From positions 1 to 64,000 of the forward strand of contig JANPFV010000015.1 in the NCBI GenBank assembly GCA_031423615.1: a DNA stretch of 64,000 nt, written 5' to 3'. Below are positions 33,429 through 42,042 of this stretch, piece by piece. Numbering within the stretch: position 1 is the stretch's first letter; the number at the start of each line of letters is the position of its first letter. This DNA is from JADLGJ01 sp031423615 (GTDB lineage Bacteria > Omnitrophota > Gorgyraeia > Zapsychrales > JANLHA01). The translations under genes were made by a program, and so were the position numbers. The notes below the pieces were generated by a model, which was not told the DNA's origin, ran no database searches, and saw only the letters and a program-made list of their open reading frames with translations.

Positions 33429-34648
33429 TGAGCCCGTTGACGAAAATAGATTTTGATCAGTTTACTGATATCGCCTTTACGACGAGAGCAGCGTGCGTGG
33501 TTTGCGACTCGCCTTGTGAGGAAGCGGTGATTGATTTGCCCCGTTTTCCTTTGACAGAAATTTTTGTCGAAGAAAAGATCGACTACGGTCTGGGTCTCGT
33601 AGACCAGAAATTCCACCTTTGCAACATTTGCGGGCATGGACAGCTGGCCCATCTCATTGATAAAAATATTCTCTACGGGCATTGTTACCGGACACGCACT
33701 TCCGTAAGTCCCTCGGCGATCGGAGCGCTGGATGTTTTTAGGATTTTCATCGATAAAATTCTTGGAAACCATAAGGTCAAAACACTTTTGGAGATCGGTT
33801 GCAATGACCTTTATTTTCTTCAGAAGTTAAGGGACAAGGCGGACATTTTATATGGTATTGATCCGATTCTTAAAGATCAAGATCAGACTGATGATAAAAT
33901 CAAATTGATCGGCGATTTTTTTGAAAATGTAGACTTGCAGGCGGCGGGCATCCGGGCTGATATTATTTTATCGAGCCACACCTTTGAGCATGTGGAGCGT
34001 CCGGCAGAGTTGTTGGAAAAATTGCTGGCCAGCGCCAGCGACGACGCCTTATTTTTTTTCCAGTTCCCGGGATTGGAGTCATTGGTCCGTGACGCCCGCT
34101 TTGACCAGATGTTTCATCAGCACCTGAATTACTTTTCTGAAAGTTCGATAGGATATCTTTTGAAGAAATTGGGTGCCGAGGTGATTGACATTCAAGTCAA
34201 CCCGTATCACTGGGGGGCCTTGATGATTGCGTTTCGTAAAAAAAAGAATCCGGTAAATTCCGTCGGCGCCCCTGCGGTCAGCGCTAACTCAGTCAAACGC
34301 CAATATCAGGTTTTTAAAAACGGAATGACGGTGACGTCGGACAGACTGGCGGCTCTGGATAATGAATCGCTTTATGGTTTTGGCGCCGCTCTGATGATGC
34401 CGGTTTTGGATTATTATCTTAACGGTTTGCGGCGGATCAAATACATCATTGACGATGACAAGCACAAAGAAAATTTATTTTATTTGAATTTTCCCGTACA
34501 AATTAAAGGAACACAACAGATCAAAAATATAAAGGACGCCGTGATTGTGCTGACAGCAATATATTCTTTGACGGCCCAGCGCGCGATTCTAAAGAAATTG
34601 ATCGATATGAAAATCAAGCAGATCATTCTCCCTATCAATCTCGTTTAA
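33428..34648 (+). CDS. Zinc-binding C-methyltransferase
   Basis: A 406-residue three-part enzyme: an N-terminal zinc-binding domain with Cys pairs in CVVCDSPC and LCNICGHG, a class I SAM-binding fold (LLEIGCNDLYFLQKL, then SSHTFEHV), and a C-terminal Methyltransf_14-like domain (YGFGAALMMPVLDYYL, IDDD). This is the architecture of NDP-hexose C-methyltransferases such as TylC3-type enzymes, which methylate a keto-deoxysugar carbon. The start overlaps the upstream stop (TAATG). It supports synthesis of a branched deoxysugar by this locus. Confidence 0.8.
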   Translation: MSPLTKIDFDQFTDIAFTTRAACVVCDSPCEEAVIDLPRFPLTEIFVEEKIDYGLGLVDQKFHLCNICGHGQLAHLIDKNILYGHCYRTRTSVSPSAIGALDVFRIFIDKILGNHKVKTLLEIGCNDLYFLQKLRDKADILYGIDPILKDQDQTDDKIKLIGDFFENVDLQAAGIRADIILSSHTFEHVERPAELLEKLLASASDDALFFFQFPGLESLVRDARFDQMFHQHLNYFSESSIGYLLKKLGAEVIDIQVNPYHWGALMIAFRKKKNPVNSVGAPAVSANSVKRQYQVFKNGMTVTSDRLAALDNESLYGFGAALMMPVLDYYLNGLRRIKYIIDDDKHKENLFYLNFPVQIKGTQQIKNIKDAVIVLTAIYSLTAQRAILKKLIDMKIKQIILPINLV

Positions 34649-34676
34649 GAAAATAAAGAAGGCATGAGGTAGGCCC

Positions 34677-35471
34677 ATGGACTTAGGGATAAAAGGCAAA
34701 AAAGCTTTGGTCACGGGTGGTGCGTCGGGGATAGGACAGGCTATTGCCATGGATTTGGCCAAGGAAGGCGTGAAAGTTTTCATAACGTCCCGTGAGGATG
34801 CGAAATTGAAAAAGGCCATGACAATGTTAGGCGGTAAAAAGGCAGGGCACAGTTTCTTGAAATGTGACATTGCCGATGACCAGGGTCCTGAGAAACTAAT
34901 CCAAGTCCTGCACAAAGATTTTGGCCATCCGGATATTGTCGTTAATAATGTGGGCAGCGCCTTTGGCATCACGGACCCTTATTGTCCGACGAGCGATTGG
35001 AGAAAGTTTTTCCGTTTGAATTTTGAAGTGGCTGTTGAGATCAATAATCTTTTGCTCCCGCACATGAAAAAACAAAACTGGGGTAGGATTGTGACAATCA
35101 CATCCGGCGCGGCGTTAGAAAACAGCGGGCCGGTGCCGTATTGCGCGGCCAAGGCGGCTTTGGGCGCTTATACCCGTTCCATGGGCCGCGTTCTCGCAAC
35201 AGAAGCTCAGAATGTTGTCATGACCGCCGTCATGCCCGGCGTTGTTTTAACGGAAGGCGGACATTGGGAACATGTTTTAAAGGAGCGTCCTGAGCATGCA
35301 GAAAAGTATTTACGGGAAAGATCTCCTCTGGGCCGTTTTGGAAAAACCAGCGAGATCAGTCCCATGGTTATTTTTTTATGTTCAAAAATGGCGAGTTTTT
35401 GTCACGGGGCGATTGTTCCTGTCGATGCTGGCCAAGCCAAACATTTTATGTCTTTTAATTATTTGTCTTAA
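34677..35471 (+). CDS. SDR-family oxidoreductase
   Basis: A 264-residue classical short-chain dehydrogenase. NAD(P) binding TGGASGIG is near residue 14, NNVG near 92, catalytic Ser in ITSGAAL and Tyr-x3-Lys in PYCAAKAA, with the usual PGVV loop. It reduces a ketone or oxidises an alcohol; FabG-like numbers alone do not show which. Its position between the C-methyltransferase and an acetolactate-synthase-like enzyme suggests it acts on their product. Confidence 0.85.
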   Translation: MDLGIKGKKALVTGGASGIGQAIAMDLAKEGVKVFITSREDAKLKKAMTMLGGKKAGHSFLKCDIADDQGPEKLIQVLHKDFGHPDIVVNNVGSAFGITDPYCPTSDWRKFFRLNFEVAVEINNLLLPHMKKQNWGRIVTITSGAALENSGPVPYCAAKAALGAYTRSMGRVLATEAQNVVMTAVMPGVVLTEGGHWEHVLKERPEHAEKYLRERSPLGRFGKTSEISPMVIFLCSKMASFCHGAIVPVDAGQAKHFMSFNYLS

Positions 35472-35479
35472 GGACTGTC

Positions 35480-37279
35480 ATGAAGTTAACGGACTACGTC
35501 ATCGATTTTTTGGCTGCACAAGGAATCGATTGTGTTTTTGGGGTCACCGGTGGTTCGGTTGTGCATTTGTTTGACTCCGCCGACCGAAGCGAAAAAATGC
35601 GGCCGATTTTTTGTCATCATGAACAGGCCGCGGCTTTAGCCGCAGTTTCCTACGCCCGGATCAAAAATGCTCTGGGGCTGGTCATTGTTACGACGGGGCC
35701 GGGGGGAACAAACGCCATAACGGGTTTATGTTCGGCATGGTTGGACTCCATACCTTGTATTTTTATTTCCGGCCAAGCGCGATACGAACACACGACAAGA
35801 CATAAACCCATTCGTCAGGTTGGGTCCCAGCAGATCGATATCGTTTCTATCGTAAAGCCCATGACCAAATATGCGGCCATGGTCGAAGACAGCGCTAAGA
35901 TCAAATATCATTTGCAAAAAGCCATTTATCACGCCAAGAACGGCAGGCCGGGACCCGTTTGGATTGACCTACCTTTGAACTTTCAATGGGCTGATGTAGA
36001 GCCTGAACAATTGGAAAGTTTTGAAATTCCGCAAGAGTCTTCCCAGCCACGGTCAGCTTGCGAAAATCTCTACGGCGACGTTGCCGGCTTGCTGAAAGCG
36101 GCTGCGCGTCCATTGATCGTCGCCGGATACGGGATCCGTTTGGCGAACGCCGTAAATTCTTTCGAAAAGTTTATTGAAAAAACACAAATTCCTTTCGTCT
36201 GCACATGGGGCACCAGCGACATTATTCCGACGGACTATCCTCTTTATCTGGGCCGCATGGGCGTCTCGGGGCAACGGGGAGCTAATTTCGCAGTGCAGAA
36301 TTGTGATCTACTGCTCAGTATTGGGTCGCATTTGTGCATGACATTGACCGGGGGTCGCTTTGAGGCTTTCGCCCGTGAGGCCAAAAAGATCGTTGTTGAT
36401 ATTGATCCTGTGGAAATGAAGCACGCGAATGTGAATATCGATTTATGCGTTCCTTGCGATGCTAAGAATTTTTTGGACGAAATGCAAAACCTTTTAACAA
36501 AAAATAATGATTTGACCTCTTGGCGCGACATCTGTGCGAAATATAAAACTTACAACGCCATCCCGCTGGAATGGCGCAACAAAAAAGATTTTATGGACCC
36601 GTATGTTTTTATGGATATCTTATCCGATGAGCTCGACTCGGATGATACCATGGTTGTAGACGGAGGCGGGACCGCGCTGTATATTCCTTTTCAAGCTTTG
36701 CGGTTGAAAAAGGGACAGCGCATGGTCGTTTCCGGCGGGATTTCGGCCATGGGCACGGGTTTGCCCGAAAGCATCGGCGCTTGTTTTGCCAATGGGCGTC
36801 GCCGGACGATTTGTTTTATTGGTGACGGGAGCATGCAGTTTAATATTCATGAATTGCAGACCATTGTTCATCATCATCTCCCCATTAAAATGATTGTTTT
36901 TAATAATCAAGGTTACCTGGCCATGCGTCACACTCAAGATGGCTTTTTGAAAAGCCGTTACGTGGGTGCGGATGCGCGCGGCGGTTTGAGTCTGCCCGAT
37001 TACCAAAAAGTTTCCGCGGCTTACGGCATCAAAGCCGTGCGGGTGCAAAATTATTCTGAAGCGGCGAAAAAAATAAAATTTATGTTGGCTGAGCCAGGCC
37101 CGGTCGTTTGCGAGATCATGATTCCGCCTGATCAACAGCTCATTCCCACGGTGGGATTTAAAAAGAATATCGATGGTACGGCGACGGGCTTGCCCCTGGA
37201 GGACATGTTTCCGTATTTGAGCCGTCAAGAATTTTTGGAAAATATGATCGTGACGCCTTTGAAGGAGTGTCTGGAGTGA
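35480..37279 (+). CDS. Acetolactate synthase-like ThDP enzyme
   Basis: A 599-residue ThDP-dependent enzyme with the three-domain acetolactate synthase layout. The activating Glu lies in CHHEQAAALAA, the middle domain is FAD/ADP-type, and the C-terminal TPP motif is GDGSMQFNIHELQTI...NN. No regulatory IlvN subunit or other ilv genes are nearby, so valine/isoleucine synthesis is unlikely. Related enzymes add a two-carbon unit from pyruvate to a sugar (YerE type) or decarboxylate 2-oxoacids. Its place in a glycan locus favours such a role, by inference. Confidence 0.82.
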   Translation: MKLTDYVIDFLAAQGIDCVFGVTGGSVVHLFDSADRSEKMRPIFCHHEQAAALAAVSYARIKNALGLVIVTTGPGGTNAITGLCSAWLDSIPCIFISGQARYEHTTRHKPIRQVGSQQIDIVSIVKPMTKYAAMVEDSAKIKYHLQKAIYHAKNGRPGPVWIDLPLNFQWADVEPEQLESFEIPQESSQPRSACENLYGDVAGLLKAAARPLIVAGYGIRLANAVNSFEKFIEKTQIPFVCTWGTSDIIPTDYPLYLGRMGVSGQRGANFAVQNCDLLLSIGSHLCMTLTGGRFEAFAREAKKIVVDIDPVEMKHANVNIDLCVPCDAKNFLDEMQNLLTKNNDLTSWRDICAKYKTYNAIPLEWRNKKDFMDPYVFMDILSDELDSDDTMVVDGGGTALYIPFQALRLKKGQRMVVSGGISAMGTGLPESIGACFANGRRRTICFIGDGSMQFNIHELQTIVHHHLPIKMIVFNNQGYLAMRHTQDGFLKSRYVGADARGGLSLPDYQKVSAAYGIKAVRVQNYSEAAKKIKFMLAEPGPVVCEIMIPPDQQLIPTVGFKKNIDGTATGLPLEDMFPYLSRQEFLENMIVTPLKECLE

Positions 37280-38505
37280 AAAATCTGTCTGTGGCCGCCA
37301 GTCGGCTCGAAGGTCAAAAAATGTTTCAAGTCCTTGCGAAAGCCCAGGAACTCGAGAGGCAAGGCAAGAACATCATTCATTTTGAAATCGGGGACCCGGA
37401 TTTTGACACTCCGGCAAATATTGTCGATGCCGCCTGTACGGCTTTAAAGCAAGGGGACACGCATTACGTGAATTCGTCGGGGTTAAGCGAATTTAAAATA
37501 GTATCTGCGGATGTCACACAACGTTCGCGGGGTTTCAAACCCGATCCCGAGCAGATTTTAGTGACGGCGGGGGGGAATGTGCAAATTTATTATGCGGTCT
37601 CTTGCCTCGTCAATCCCGGCGAGGAAGTGATCATTTCCGACCCCGGATTTGTCTCGTACAATTCGATCATTAACTTTGTCGGTGCTAAAGCGGTCAAAGT
37701 GGCACTGCGTGAAGAAAATCAATTCCGTTTAAATCCCGATGAGGTGAAAAAAGCGATCACCGGCAAAACGCGCATGATTATTATCAATTCGCCTCATAAT
37801 CCGACGGGTTCGGTGATGACTGAGGACGAAATCAAAAGGATTTATGACATTGCACAAGAGCACGACGTCTATCTGGTCAGTGACGAGGTTTATGCGCGCA
37901 TGATTTATAAAGACAGTGATGTGAAATTCAGTTCGCCAAGTCAATATGACGCTTGCAAAAAGAGAACGATTGTCATTCACGCTTTTAGCAAGTCCTATGC
38001 CATGACCGGCTGGCGGCTGGGAGCGATGACCGGACCCGCGGAGATCATTTCTAAAATGGCTCTTTTGTTGGAAACGACCAGTTCTTGTGTGTCGCCCTTT
38101 ATTCAAAGAGCGGGTATTGCCGCTTTGACGGGCAGTCAGGAACCGATCAATGCCATGATTCAAGAACTTCGTTCTCGTCGGGATATCATGGTTGAGGCGC
38201 TTAACAAAATTCCCGGAATCCAATGTCTTAAACCGCAGGGAGCGTTTTATGTGTTTCCCAATATCCGCAATACGGGAATGACCAGTGAGGAATTCAGTGA
38301 CATGATGCTTCAACAGGCCGGGGTGGCCGTTTGCCCGGGAAATTATTTTGGTGAACATGGCGAAGGGCATGTCCGTTTATGCTATGCCAATTCCGCCAAA
38401 AATATTAAACAAGGATTAGAGAGAATAGAGCAATGTTTGACCATGCAAAAGAAAAAAGTTTCGCCAGCTTTTACGGATGGAAGGCCATCGCTATGGAATT
38501 TCTAG
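37276..38505 (+). CDS. Class I/II PLP-dependent aminotransferase
   Basis: A ~409-residue fold-type I aminotransferase of the AspC-like group. It has FEIGDPDFDTP near the N-terminus, NSPHNPTG, the PLP lysine K239 in HAFSKSYAMTGWRLG and a final RLCYAN substrate-arginine block. I prefer GTG 37276 (GTGA overlap with the preceding stop, GGAG eight bases upstream) over GTG 37267. Sugar-4-aminotransferases belong to another family, so this one more likely transaminates a 2-oxoacid made by the neighbouring ThDP enzymes. The last ~20 residues look like run-on sequence. Confidence 0.83.
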   Translation: MKNLSVAASRLEGQKMFQVLAKAQELERQGKNIIHFEIGDPDFDTPANIVDAACTALKQGDTHYVNSSGLSEFKIVSADVTQRSRGFKPDPEQILVTAGGNVQIYYAVSCLVNPGEEVIISDPGFVSYNSIINFVGAKAVKVALREENQFRLNPDEVKKAITGKTRMIIINSPHNPTGSVMTEDEIKRIYDIAQEHDVYLVSDEVYARMIYKDSDVKFSSPSQYDACKKRTIVIHAFSKSYAMTGWRLGAMTGPAEIISKMALLLETTSSCVSPFIQRAGIAALTGSQEPINAMIQELRSRRDIMVEALNKIPGIQCLKPQGAFYVFPNIRNTGMTSEEFSDMMLQQAGVAVCPGNYFGEHGEGHVRLCYANSAKNIKQGLERIEQCLTMQKKKVSPAFTDGRPSLWNF

Positions 38506-38576
38506 ATAATTTCTTTCAGGTTTTAGACGAACATCCTCGTGTTAAATTTAAATTTCTTGTGGGCTTTATTGTTTGA
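38433..38576 (+). CDS. Possible 47-residue membrane peptide overlapping the aminotransferase end
   Basis: A short frame starting inside the 3' end of the aminotransferase gene and reading MFDHAKEKSFASFYGW, then an amphipathic stretch and KFKFLVGFIV. In the next frame the region continues with a hydrophobic LLFEWVLYGWLYKRI, so this could be a real small membrane protein broken by a frameshift, or chance. No ribosome binding site is evident. Confidence 0.2.
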   Translation: MFDHAKEKSFASFYGWKAIAMEFLDNFFQVLDEHPRVKFKFLVGFIV

Positions 38577-38629
38577 GTGGGTGTTGTATGGGTGGCTTTA
38601 TAAAAGAATAATACGGATGCGTATTTATT

Positions 38630-39622
38630 ATGCAGCGAAAAATTTTAGTCATCGGCAGCAATTCTTTTTCCGGCAGTGATTTTATTGATCTTTTGCTGGA
38701 AAATAAAAATAATCACGTCATTGGCGTGAGCCGCTCGCCGGAAAAATCCTCGTTATTTCTTGCCTATAAACAGAAGCCAAGTCCAAACTTTTTTTTCCAG
38801 CAGATCGACATGAATAAAGACATGGCCCGCTTTAAAACCTTGCTCACCACATTTGAACCGGAATATATCGTTAATTTTGCGGCGCAAAGTGAAGTCGGCC
38901 CCAGCTGGGATACTCCGTGGGACTGGTTTCAAACCAATGCCGTGGCTTTGACGCATCTTTTGGACCATTTGAAAACAGCGAAATATCTTAAGCGCTATGT
39001 GCATATTTCCAGCCCGGAAGTTTATGGGTCTTGCCAAGGAATTGTTCGTGAAGACGCCGCGCTTAATCCCAGCACACCCTACGCCGCGTCTAAAGCGGCG
39101 GCTGATCTTTTGCTGTCGACCTATATGAAGAATTTTTCTTTTCCGCTTTCTACAGTACGATCCACAAATGTTTATGGCGCCCATCAACAGCTTTTTAAAA
39201 TTGTCCCGCGCACGATCATTAATCTTATGTCCGGCAAGATTCAGGAATTGCACGGGGGCGGCAAAGCTGTCAAGTCCTACATTCATATTCGTGATATTTC
39301 TCGAGGAGAGTTGCTGGTCATGGAGCAGGGAAAGACCGGAGAAATTTATCATTTTTCTCCCGACTGCGGTATTGCAGTGCGCGATGTCGTAGAAAAGATT
39401 TGTCAGCGTCTGGGCAAAGATTTCGAATCCGTGACCCGTGAGGTCGGGGAACGGCTGGGCCAGGACCGGGCTTATGTGATAGATTCCAGTAAAGCCCGTC
39501 GAGAATTGTGTTGGACTCCGCAAGTGTCTTTGGACCAAGGTTTAGAAGAAGTGGTGGATTGGATTGAGCAGAACTGGGAAAAGATCAAACCTTTACCGGC
39601 GGGATATATTCATCAGGCATGA
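38630..39622 (+). CDS. NAD-dependent sugar epimerase/4,6-dehydratase-like protein
   Basis: A 330-residue extended SDR. The Rossmann start is slightly altered (VIGSNSFSGSDFID in place of TGxxGxxG), the active site region has ISSPEVYGS and Tyr-x3-Lys in TPYAASKAAAD, and a substrate-domain RSTNVYG block follows, as in dTDP-glucose/GDP-mannose dehydratases. It is 4 bp-coupled to the next reductase gene, and together they could make a deoxysugar. The relaxed Rossmann motif makes substrate assignment unsafe. Confidence 0.78.
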   Translation: MQRKILVIGSNSFSGSDFIDLLLENKNNHVIGVSRSPEKSSLFLAYKQKPSPNFFFQQIDMNKDMARFKTLLTTFEPEYIVNFAAQSEVGPSWDTPWDWFQTNAVALTHLLDHLKTAKYLKRYVHISSPEVYGSCQGIVREDAALNPSTPYAASKAAADLLLSTYMKNFSFPLSTVRSTNVYGAHQQLFKIVPRTIINLMSGKIQELHGGGKAVKSYIHIRDISRGELLVMEQGKTGEIYHFSPDCGIAVRDVVEKICQRLGKDFESVTREVGERLGQDRAYVIDSSKARRELCWTPQVSLDQGLEEVVDWIEQNWEKIKPLPAGYIHQA

Positions 39623-40539
39623 AACCCTTTTTACCTAAACGTATTCTTGTCGTTGGTGCCGACGGGTTGATCGGGCGGACTTTGGTGTCTGCTCTCGATA
39701 AGACAGGCCATAAGGTGTTCGCCACGAGCCGTGGTGAGAAATTGTCAGCGGAGCGTATTCGTTTAGATTTAGAAGATAAGACGGACGCATGGTCCTTGCC
39801 GGAAAATGTTGATGTGGCATTTTTGTGTGCGGCGTATAATTCTTTAGACCTATGTCGTCGAGAGCCGATCAAGACCCGCTGGGTTAACGTGGAGCAGACC
39901 GTGAAATTGGCCAGACATTTAGCCCGGATTGGCAGTCGAGTGATTTTTCTTTCCACCAATTTGGTTTATGATGGGGCAACCGCCTTTGCAAGAGCAGGGC
40001 AACCAACCTGTCCGCAAACGGAACATGGCCGTCAAAAGGCCGCAGCGGAAAAGCAATTGTTAAAACTGGGCAATGTCTCAGCGGTCCTTCGTCTTACAAA
40101 AGTGTTTGGGCCGGACATGCCCTTGCTCCAGGAATGGGCGACAGCTTTACGGCAAAATAAAGCAATCCATCCGTTTAATGACAAAGTGGTAAGTCCCTTG
40201 TCGCTGGGCTTTGTCACTCAAATTTTGTTAAGTCTTTCGGAAAAAAGCGTTTCGGGAGTTTTGCAGGTTTCCGGAGAGAAAGATATTACGTATGCAGATG
40301 TGGCGTATCGCTTGGCCCATCGCTTAGGAATGAAGGAAATTCTTGTTCAGCCGATTTCTGCTAAAAAGTCAGAAATATCCTTGGAGCATTTACCGGCCCA
40401 TACAACCCTGGCCACGACAGACTCAATTGTGGACAGGGGCATGGACGTGCCTGCGATGGGGGAAACGGTAGATGAGATCATTGACCAAAATATCGCGACT
40501 CTTCAGAAAAAAAGTCTTCCGGAAATGATGATGTTCTAA
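39619..40539 (+). CDS. RmlD-like sugar nucleotide reductase
   Basis: A 306-residue SDR related to dTDP-4-dehydrorhamnose reductase. The N-terminal motif is VVGADGLIGRTLV; FLSTNLVYDG and the following substrate region are RmlD-like. The expected Tyr-x3-Lys is replaced by HGRQKAAAEKQL, so the tyrosine appears to be a histidine and catalysis may be altered. The start overlaps the preceding stop (ATGA). It probably reduces a 4-keto sugar intermediate in the glycan pathway. Confidence 0.7.
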   Translation: MKPFLPKRILVVGADGLIGRTLVSALDKTGHKVFATSRGEKLSAERIRLDLEDKTDAWSLPENVDVAFLCAAYNSLDLCRREPIKTRWVNVEQTVKLARHLARIGSRVIFLSTNLVYDGATAFARAGQPTCPQTEHGRQKAAAEKQLLKLGNVSAVLRLTKVFGPDMPLLQEWATALRQNKAIHPFNDKVVSPLSLGFVTQILLSLSEKSVSGVLQVSGEKDITYADVAYRLAHRLGMKEILVQPISAKKSEISLEHLPAHTTLATTDSIVDRGMDVPAMGETVDEIIDQNIATLQKKSLPEMMMF

Positions 40540-40540
40540 A

Positions 40541-41317
40541 ATGGGAAACGTGACCGATTTGACATTGATAGAACTGGACGAAAAGAAAAGATTCTTAGAA
40601 AATCTCGTCGATATCACCTTTTTTATTCCCTGCCTTAATGAAGAGCATAGCATTGTTCCTACCCTCGACAAGTTAGGCAAAGTGGCCAGGGAATTGCAGT
40701 TGATATTTGAACTTCTGATTTATAATGACGGTTCAACGGACAAGACGCAAGTTTTGGTAGAGCAATACGCCAAAGACCATCCCGGCATCCTATTACAGTT
40801 GATCAATCGCAAGAAGCGAAAAGGTCTCGGCTACAATTATATTGATGGGGCTTTCACGGGTTTCGGGAAATATTACATGATGATCTGCGGGGACAATTCA
40901 GAAACTGAAGAAAGTTTACGTGCGATTCTTGCCCAAAAAGGCAGGGCCGACATTGTAGTCCCGTACTTCGCGGATCAGGACATGCGTAATTTTTTTCGTC
41001 GGAAATTATCGCGGGTGTTTACTTTCCTTGTCAATGTGCTCAACGGGTATAGACTGAAATATTATAACGGCACGGTCTTGCATCAGCGCAGCAATATTAT
41101 GCGCTGGCATCCGTCGAGCAGCGGATTTGCCTATCAGGCGGAAATGTTGACGATCATGCTGGATGAGCACAAAACATACTGCGAAGTTAAGGTGGCCAAT
41201 CGTGACCGCGAAAAAGGTTTTTCTCGGGCGTTTCATTTGCAGAATATGTTTTCGGTGGCTCATAGCTTATTGCAGATCATATTTCGGCGTATACGTCGGA
41301 CCATTTGGCCTTTGTAA
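40541..41317 (+). CDS. Glycosyltransferase family 2
   Basis: A 258-residue GT-A enzyme with FFIPCLNEEHSI at the start of the catalytic domain, a nucleotide-binding YNDGSTDKT and a DXD-like ICGDNSE motif. There is no transmembrane tail, so it resembles soluble polyprenyl-phosphate sugar transferases (dolichyl-phosphate mannosyltransferase-like). It is followed by a methyltransferase gene with a one-base overlap (TAATG). A second, similar GT2 lies at 46760. Confidence 0.85.
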   Translation: MGNVTDLTLIELDEKKRFLENLVDITFFIPCLNEEHSIVPTLDKLGKVARELQLIFELLIYNDGSTDKTQVLVEQYAKDHPGILLQLINRKKRKGLGYNYIDGAFTGFGKYYMMICGDNSETEESLRAILAQKGRADIVVPYFADQDMRNFFRRKLSRVFTFLVNVLNGYRLKYYNGTVLHQRSNIMRWHPSSSGFAYQAEMLTIMLDEHKTYCEVKVANRDREKGFSRAFHLQNMFSVAHSLLQIIFRRIRRTIWPL

Positions 41318-42042
41318 TGGAAAATATTTTAAAAAGCTCCGGTTTGGTTTTAGTCGATGCCGTCAACTATAATCGTTGGCAGTATGATCAGTTGCGTCCG
41401 CATGTTGGGAAAAAAGTTTTAGAAATCGGCTGTGGTCTGGGAAATCTGACGCAATATCTGAGAGAAGACGCAGAATTCCTTTTTTCAACGGATACGCGAC
41501 CGGAAGCCGTAGAGTTTATGCGGGAACGTTGTCCTGCGACGGAAGAATTTGAGGTTCGGTGCGCGGATATTTTTAACGAGACGTCGGTGTTGCCCCACCC
41601 GCCTTTTTTTGACACCATTGTTTTTTCTAATGTGCTCGAGCACATCGAAGATGATGTTAAGGCCATGAAGATGTGCGCAGACATCTTGCGGCCGACCCAA
41701 GGCAAACTTTTATTACTGGTGCCGGCCCATCCGTTTTTGTACGGTACACTGGATGCCGAAAGCGGACATTACCGCCGTTATTCCAAAAAAGAAATCATCC
41801 GGTTGGCCGGGCTCGCCCATTTTAAAATCATTGATCTTTATGCTTTTAATATGACCGGCGCCTTGGGATGGTTTTTGAATTATTGTGTTTTGCGACGCAA
41901 AGGAAGCCATAATTCAACGCAAGATACCCAAGTGAGTTTTTTTGACCGTTATTGTGTGCGACCCTGCCGGTTTATAGAAGAAAAAATCCGGCCGCCCGTG
42001 GGGATTTCTTATATCGCCATTATGCAAGCCAAGGAGTTTTAA
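41317..42042 (+). CDS. SAM-dependent methyltransferase
   Basis: A 241-residue class I methyltransferase: motif I VLEIGCGLGNLTQYL, acidic loop FSTDTRPEA, motif IV TIVFSNVLEHIED. C-terminal residues suggest a membrane-associated stretch (YAFNMTGALGWFLNY). ATG 41317 overlaps the GT2 stop. In UbiG/BioC-like proteins next to a DPM1-like GT2 the target is often a lipid-linked sugar, which is a plausible role here. Confidence 0.82.
   Translation: MENILKSSGLVLVDAVNYNRWQYDQLRPHVGKKVLEIGCGLGNLTQYLREDAEFLFSTDTRPEAVEFMRERCPATEEFEVRCADIFNETSVLPHPPFFDTIVFSNVLEHIEDDVKAMKMCADILRPTQGKLLLLVPAHPFLYGTLDAESGHYRRYSKKEIIRLAGLAHFKIIDLYAFNMTGALGWFLNYCVLRRKGSHNSTQDTQVSFFDRYCVRPCRFIEEKIRPPVGISYIAIMQAKEF

Noticed and set aside
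36620..37228. 202-residue minus-strand frame
   Set aside because: Antisense to the ThDP enzyme, including its GDG...NN motif; no independent support.
35480..37279. Branched-chain amino acid synthesis (ilvB)
   Set aside because: No ilvN, ilvC or ilvD beside it, and its neighbours are sugar-modifying genes, so I did not assign the symbol.
38753..39538. 261-residue minus-strand frame
   Set aside because: Antisense to the epimerase gene with its intact Rossmann and Tyr-Lys motifs. The product is basic with no recognisable domain.
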